Shown one piece after another: positions 50,891 through 55,166 of a DNA stretch of 55,166 nt. This stretch comes from UBA3210 sp963623095 (GTDB taxonomy: Bacteria > Bacillota_I > Bacilli_A > RFN20 > CAG-449), in the NCBI GenBank assembly GCA_963623095.1, contig CAVFKD010000007.1, forward strand, positions 1 to 55,166. Direction: 5' to 3'. Each line of letters begins with the position of its first letter. Positions within the stretch are counted from its first letter, which is position 1. The translations under genes and the position numbers were made by a program. The notes under the pieces are model-generated. The model had not been told where the DNA came from and searched no databases. It worked only from the letters and a program-made list of their open reading frames with translations.

Positions 50891-51151
50891 ATGAAACTCA
50901 TCACATTAAAAATTGATGGCATGATGTGTGGAATGTGTGAAAGTCATGTCAATGATGTTATAAGAAAGAATTTTAAAATTGAAAAAGTAACTTCTTCACA
51001 TTCTAAAAATGAAACAAAAATAATCGTAAATGAGCCAATTTCATTAGAACAATTAAAACAAGTAATTGATCCAACTGGATATAAGATTCTTGATTATAAA
51101 ATAGAAGAATATCAAAAAAAGAATATTTTTCAAAAGATATTCCATAAATAA
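50891..51151 (+). CDS. copZ: CopZ-like HMA copper chaperone
   Basis: An 86-residue HMA-fold protein with the metal motif DGMMCGMCESHV, a C-G-M-C pair (Cys12, Cys15) preceded by two Met residues. A basic, aromatic tail (YQKKNIFQKIFHK) follows the domain and might contact membrane or pump. The ATG at 50891 lies 1 base after the copA stop with GAGG upstream. An upstream in-frame ATG overlaps copA by 40 bases and is rejected. It is the last gene of csoR-copA-copZ. Confidence 0.83.
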   Translation: MKLITLKIDGMMCGMCESHVNDVIRKNFKIEKVTSSHSKNETKIIVNEPISLEQLKQVIDPTGYKILDYKIEEYQKKNIFQKIFHK

Positions 51152-51156
51152 TTTAT

Positions 51157-51189
51157 AACTAGGTGACAAACATTGTTGCCTAGTTTTTT
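51157..51189 (+). terminator. Terminator of the copper operon
   Basis: A 12-bp stem AACTAGGTGACA / TGTTGCCTAGTT (two G-T pairs) is followed by TTTTTT. Confidence 0.8.
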
Positions 51190-51301
51190 GATATAAAATC
51201 AAAATATATTTTATAATTATTTTTTTGTGTTGATAAATTGTGATAGAATAATTAAGACATATGAATTAATTATATAATTCATAAAGGGGAGAAATAATAA
51301 A

Positions 51302-52474
51302 ATGACAATTACAAAAGTTATAAATGATGGACAATTAATTATAAATATTGAAGGAGTATTAAATTCTTCTAACGCTCAAGAAGCAAGTGACAAAGTAGAA
51401 TCTGAACCTAGCGCAGGAGTTAATTCTATCTTAATCGATATTAGAAAGTTAGATTATATTTCAAGTGCAGGACTTCGTATTATTTTAAGCTTAAAAAAGA
51501 AAGCAAAAGCAATGCCTTTTAAAATCATTAATGCTAATAACGATGTCATGAAAGTTTTTGATGATACAGGATTTTCTTCCATTATGGATATTGAACAAGC
51601 ATTACGCCATGTTTCTATTGAAGGATGTAAAATGATTGGCCATGGTGCATGTGGAGAAGTTTATCGTTTAGATGATGAACAAATTATCAAATTATATTAT
51701 CCTCATATTTCTGATGAAACAATCGAACAAGAAAAAGCTTTAGCGAAAAAAGCATTTACTTTAGATATTCCAACTGCGATTTCTTTTGATATTGTTGAAT
51801 GCGATGGAAGAAAAGGTGTTATCTATGAATTAATTAATTCAAAAACAGTTACTGAATTAATTAGAGATGATATTGAACATATGGATAAGTATGTTACTTT
51901 ATATGCAGACACATGTAAAAAGATTCATTCTATTGATGGAGGTCAATCAGATTTACCATCATTTAAAGATATGAATAGAGATGATATTGAAAAAATCACT
52001 GATATTAGCGATGAAGAAAAAGCATTATTAAATCGCTTCTTAGATTTAATTCCAGAAGGAACAACATGTATTCATGGCGATTTAAATCCTAATAATATCA
52101 TGTTTGCGAATGGTGAATGCTGCTTAATTGATATGGGTGAATTTTCAACTGGAATTAAAGAATGGGATATTTCTAGAATCTTATTCTCATTAAAATATGG
52201 CAATATGTTTAATGAATTCAATTCCTTTTATAAATTAAGCCAAGAACAAGTAAATACTATTTTAAATTTATTCTTAGATGAATATTATGGTATGCATGAT
52301 TTAGATAAGATCTCTTCATTAGATAATAATTCTAAATTCTTAATGCCATTAACTTGGTTTAGATGTATTTGCTCAATGTGTAAAGGTGATCGTTGGGCTC
52401 CTGAATTTAAGAATTTAGGACAAGATTTATTACATAATCACTTAATACCATTTATTAAAGAAGAAGATAAATAA
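51302..52474 (+). CDS. STAS (anti-anti-sigma) domain fused to an APH/TIGR02172-like kinase
   Basis: A 390-residue fusion. Residues 1-105 are a STAS domain of the SpoIIAA/RsbV kind: IDIRKLDYISSAGLRIIL (45-62) contains the usual phosphorylation site, likely Ser55. Residues 112-385 form a kinase-like domain: MIGHGACGEVYRLDDEQIIK is a glycine-rich loop with Lys, CIHGDLNPNNIMF has catalytic His258-Gly-Asp260 and Asn, and LIDMGE is the metal Asp. This matches aminoglycoside-phosphotransferase-like families (TIGR02172). A small-molecule or protein kinase attached to an anti-sigma antagonist is unusual. AAGGGGAG precedes the ATG. The next gene, encoding a PP2C/HATPase sensor, follows after 2 bases. 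Confidence 0.87.
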   Translation: MTITKVINDGQLIINIEGVLNSSNAQEASDKVESEPSAGVNSILIDIRKLDYISSAGLRIILSLKKKAKAMPFKIINANNDVMKVFDDTGFSSIMDIEQALRHVSIEGCKMIGHGACGEVYRLDDEQIIKLYYPHISDETIEQEKALAKKAFTLDIPTAISFDIVECDGRKGVIYELINSKTVTELIRDDIEHMDKYVTLYADTCKKIHSIDGGQSDLPSFKDMNRDDIEKITDISDEEKALLNRFLDLIPEGTTCIHGDLNPNNIMFANGECCLIDMGEFSTGIKEWDISRILFSLKYGNMFNEFNSFYKLSQEQVNTILNLFLDEYYGMHDLDKISSLDNNSKFLMPLTWFRCICSMCKGDRWAPEFKNLGQDLLHNHLIPFIKEEDK

Positions 52475-52476
52475 TT

Positions 52477-55068
52477 ATGTATTATCGTTTAGTAATTGTA
52501 GGAGTAGTAATAGTCGCGGTTACATTTATTTTAAATTTAATCGATATTAAAACTACCTTTTTTGAAAAATTGAATTACTGGGCAAAACAAGTTCTTTTTG
52601 GAGTTATCTTTGGTGCTTTAGCGATACTTGCGACTGAATTTTGTGGAGAGATCGCTAATAAAGGGATAACCATAAATATTCGTGATGCTGTTCCTCTTGC
52701 TGCAGCATTAAACTTTGGAGGCCTATCTGGAATTATCGCTGGAACTATTGGAGCGATAGAAAGATTTTGTGCTGGAAAATTTTGGGGTGTTGGAGAATAT
52801 TCTGTAATAGCTTGTTCTTTTTCAACATTTGTTTCAGGATTATTAGGCTGCTTAATTAAAGAAGTAATATTAAAAAGAAAGAATGTTACTTGGCATTGGG
52901 GATTTCAAACAGGAATTCTGGTTGAAGTATTCCACATGTTAATGCTAATTTTAACTAAAGTTGATGATGGTGATTTAATTTTCCGTATAGTTCAAGCAAT
53001 TTGTTTGCCAATGATTATAGGATGTGGCGTTACTTGTTCATTATCGGTTTTAGTTTGCCAATTAACCGCGAAATTTGCATTTAATTTCCGTTCTGATAAT
53101 AGAAAAACATTATCTAAATCATTCCAAATATTCTTATTATCTGCATGTGTTATTTGTTTCTTTTCAAGTATTCTTTATGACAATTATTCAGAAAGAAAAA
53201 TTCAAGTTAGTGTTGCGAATGAAACATTGGATTCTGCATTATATCACGCTGAAAGCTTTTTTGGCGGCGATGATGAGGGTGAAGAAAAATTAACTATTGA
53301 TGAGATTAAAAATACAATTGTTGATTTAAATGTTGGTCAAGGTGGTAGCGTATGTATTTATGATTACGAAACCGGTGTATCATTATATAAAAATGAAGAT
53401 GACCATGTTAATTACGATATCCTTGGCTATAATGGTCTTGATACTAGGTCATTAAATCCAGATTCTTATAATTCATTACAAATTTTAACTTTATATGCCC
53501 CTTTAGAAGATGAATTTAAAAATCCTATTTATATAGATGAAGATAATAATGTCGAATATGGAGATGTAAAATATTATAGCGTTTATTCACGTATAGTCTG
53601 TAGTGAGAATCAAAAGGATTATATGATTGTTTGCTTCTTACCTTATAGTGAAGTTGAATTCGTTATTAAAGCAGGAACTTACACTAATGCATTTATTCAA
53701 ATCATTGTTTATTCAAGTATTTACATTATGATTTATGTTTTAGTTGATCGATTAGTTATTAGAAACATTCATAAAGTTAATAACTCATTAAAAGCGATTA
53801 CTCGTGGTAACTTAGATGTAGTTTTAAATGTAAAAGATACAAAAGAATTTAGACATCTATCAGAAGATATTAACTTAACTGTTTCAACATTAAAAAAATA
53901 TATCGCAGATGCGGAAAGTAGAATGGAAAGTGAATTAAATATGGCAAAAGAAATTCAACATTCTGCCTTACCAAATGTTTTCCCTCCATTCCCAGATAGA
54001 AAAGAATTTGATATTTTTGCAAGTATGAATACGGCAAAAGAAGTCGGAGGAGATTTCTATGATTTCTTCTTTGTAAGTGATAGCCTTTTGGCATTAGTAA
54101 TCGCGGATGTATCTGATAAAGGAGTTCCTGCCGCATTATTCATGATGAGAGCTAAATCAGTAATTAAATCATTAGCCCAAACAGGATTAAGCGTCAATGA
54201 AACATTACAAAGAGCGAATAATACTTTATGTGAAAATAATGATGCAGGATTATTTGTTACTGCATGGATAGGTTATTTAAATATTCATACAGGTGAATTA
54301 GTTTATGCCGATGCTGGTCATACATTACCATTAGTCAAACATAATGGTAAATATGAATATGTAAAAACAAAACATTCTTTAGTTTTAGGTGGTATGGAAG
54401 GTGTTAAATATTCTTCTTATACAATGAAATTAGAACAAGATGATGAATTATATCTTTATACTGATGGAGTCACTGATGCGAATAATAAACAAGGTGAACA
54501 TTATGGTGAAGTTAGATTAAAAGATTATTTAAATAACCATATGTTTAATTCAATGGAAGAATTATGTTTAGGTGTATCTAACGACATAAATGAATTTTCT
54601 GAAGAAGCTGCTCAATTTGATGATATTACAATGATTGGATTTAAGTATTTTGGTTCTAGAATTAAAACTATAACTCTTGATTGTAATTTACAAAGCGTAG
54701 ACAAAGTAAGTGATTTTATTTATCAATCTTTAAGCGATAAGTGTCCTAAAAATAAAATTATCAATCAAATTAATATTTGTATCGATGAAATCATTTCTAA
54801 CATTGTTAAATTTGCTTATGATGGTAAAAATGAGAATAAGACATTTACCTGTTCTTTAAAAGAAAAAGAAAATGAAGTTATTTTAAAATTTATTGATAAT
54901 GGTAATCCTTTTAACCCATTACTCAATAAAGAAGTAGATGTTACTAAGTCAGTTGAAGAAAGAGAAATCGGAGGACTTGGTATCTTCTTAGTTAAAAAAT
55001 TAATGGACGATGTCTATTATGAATATAAAGGTGAACAAAATATTTTAACAGTTGTTAAAAAGTTTTAA
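52477..55068 (+). CDS. 5TM LytS-like sensor with HAMP, SpoIIE/RsbU PP2C phosphatase and RsbW-like HATPase
   Basis: An 863-residue membrane signalling protein. Residues 1-205 are a 5TM-5TMR-LYT domain (NIRDAVPLAAALNFGGLSG near 68-86 is diagnostic). One more helix (about 212-232) leads to an acidic extracellular sensor region to about 395, then a helix (about 405-428), HAMP (430-480) and a helical linker. The PP2C SpoIIE domain (about 490-735) keeps its metal motifs AKEVGGDFYDF, IADVSDKGVPAAL, ADAGHTLPL, LYTDGVTDA and DDITMIGF. The C-terminal HATPase (740-863) has N-box EIISNIVKFAYDG, DNGNPFNP and GGLGIFLVKKLMDD. It would dephosphorylate and rephosphorylate the partner STAS protein in response to an external signal. 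Confidence 0.9.
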   Translation: MYYRLVIVGVVIVAVTFILNLIDIKTTFFEKLNYWAKQVLFGVIFGALAILATEFCGEIANKGITINIRDAVPLAAALNFGGLSGIIAGTIGAIERFCAGKFWGVGEYSVIACSFSTFVSGLLGCLIKEVILKRKNVTWHWGFQTGILVEVFHMLMLILTKVDDGDLIFRIVQAICLPMIIGCGVTCSLSVLVCQLTAKFAFNFRSDNRKTLSKSFQIFLLSACVICFFSSILYDNYSERKIQVSVANETLDSALYHAESFFGGDDEGEEKLTIDEIKNTIVDLNVGQGGSVCIYDYETGVSLYKNEDDHVNYDILGYNGLDTRSLNPDSYNSLQILTLYAPLEDEFKNPIYIDEDNNVEYGDVKYYSVYSRIVCSENQKDYMIVCFLPYSEVEFVIKAGTYTNAFIQIIVYSSIYIMIYVLVDRLVIRNIHKVNNSLKAITRGNLDVVLNVKDTKEFRHLSEDINLTVSTLKKYIADAESRMESELNMAKEIQHSALPNVFPPFPDRKEFDIFASMNTAKEVGGDFYDFFFVSDSLLALVIADVSDKGVPAALFMMRAKSVIKSLAQTGLSVNETLQRANNTLCENNDAGLFVTAWIGYLNIHTGELVYADAGHTLPLVKHNGKYEYVKTKHSLVLGGMEGVKYSSYTMKLEQDDELYLYTDGVTDANNKQGEHYGEVRLKDYLNNHMFNSMEELCLGVSNDINEFSEEAAQFDDITMIGFKYFGSRIKTITLDCNLQSVDKVSDFIYQSLSDKCPKNKIINQINICIDEIISNIVKFAYDGKNENKTFTCSLKEKENEVILKFIDNGNPFNPLLNKEVDVTKSVEEREIGGLGIFLVKKLMDDVYYEYKGEQNILTVVKKF

Positions 55069-55075
55069 TTAACTT

Positions 55076-55107
55076 AGGTCTTAGGTGACTCCTAAGACCT
55101 TTCTTTT
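55076..55107 (+). terminator. Terminator of the STAS/PP2C operon
   Basis: A perfect 10-bp stem AGGTCTTAGG / CCTAAGACCT with loop TGACT is followed by TTCTTTT. Confidence 0.85.
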
Positions 55108-55137
55108 GCGGTTTTTTAAATATATTTATTTAATTTG

Positions 55138-55165
55138 TTGACATTGAATTAAATGAGAATATAAT
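55138..55165 (+). promoter_or_regulatory. Consensus sigma-70/sigma-A promoter at the window end
   Basis: TTGACA (55138-55143), a 16-base spacer and TATAAT (55160-55165) are both exact consensus boxes. The gene served lies beyond the window. Confidence 0.65.
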
Positions 55166-55166
55166 A

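Noticed and set aside
1..55166. Mycoplasma-type code with UGA for Trp
   Set aside because: Conserved Trp residues are encoded by TGG and full-length proteins are obtained with the standard code. The fumarase alpha gene ends in TGA in an ATGA overlap, though a TAA follows it directly, so this one stop is not decisive.

Overview
The window is a very AT-rich stretch of a low-GC Gram-positive (Bacillota) chromosome. Shine-Dalgarno sites are strong (AGGAGG, AAGGTGA), genes sit in tight co-directional operons, and short hairpin-plus-T-run terminators separate them. Tryptophan is encoded by TGG in genes of recognisable family, so there is no sign of the mycoplasma UGA=Trp code. Gene content (Na+-pumping oxaloacetate decarboxylase, malic enzyme, class I fumarase, DegV, CarD, CoaX, many small HAD and membrane proteins) suggests an anaerobic, fermentative, host-associated Bacillota of the Erysipelotrichia or Mollicutes-like gut lineages. 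That placement is inference. No phage, insertion sequence or CRISPR array was seen.

Layout. 1-4.3 kb: a phosphonate-type ABC importer (phnD, phnC, two phnE) with a small P-loop kinase. 4.4-8.9 kb: a membrane protein, two-subunit fumarase, malic enzyme and a Cof-type HAD. 9-12.4 kb: a very large Ser-rich repeat lipoprotein on the minus strand. 12.6-16.4 kb: an FNT channel, an HD protein, a BaiN-like flavoprotein and DegV. 16.5-20.8 kb: a five-gene operon of unknown function (two short coiled-coil proteins, a coiled-coil membrane protein, an unknown protein and a DUF5677-like protein). 20.9-25.4 kb: a uridine-kinase-like enzyme, an AEC permease, tRNA-fMet, an M18 aminopeptidase, tRNA-Phe and tRNA-Asp. 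25.6-31.8 kb: a cytidylate-kinase-like protein, a heterodimeric ABC exporter, a CarD protein and a MATE exporter behind an RNA attenuator. 31.9-35.3 kb: the oxaloacetate decarboxylase operon. 35.5-38.3 kb: a YcxB-like protein, an acidic-repeat membrane protein and a YfcE phosphodiesterase. 38.4-40.9 kb: a zinc/cadmium efflux operon. 41-43.2 kb: an HdeD-like protein, pantothenate kinase coaX and an ECF S component. 43.4-47.7 kb: pepV, trmB, ytpR, a HAD and a glycosyltransferase. 47.7-51.2 kb: tRNA-Ala(CGC), then csoR-copA-copZ. 51.3-55.1 kb: a two-gene signalling module.

How it fits together. Fumarase, malic enzyme and the membrane decarboxylase would convert C4-dicarboxylates to pyruvate and CO2 while exporting Na+. 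Possible cre (CcpA) sites near this pathway and near the first operon suggest carbon catabolite control. Two separate metal-efflux operons each carry their own sensor, operator, ATPase and HMA chaperone. The most interesting items are: (i) the STAS-kinase fusion next to a protein combining a 5TM LytS-like sensor, HAMP, PP2C and a HATPase, which looks like a compact partner-switching pathway; (ii) the unknown five-gene operon; (iii) an in-frame internal start inside copA that could release a free CopZ chaperone; and (iv) a terminator-type leader before the MATE gene that could be a guanidine-IV (mepA-class) riboswitch.
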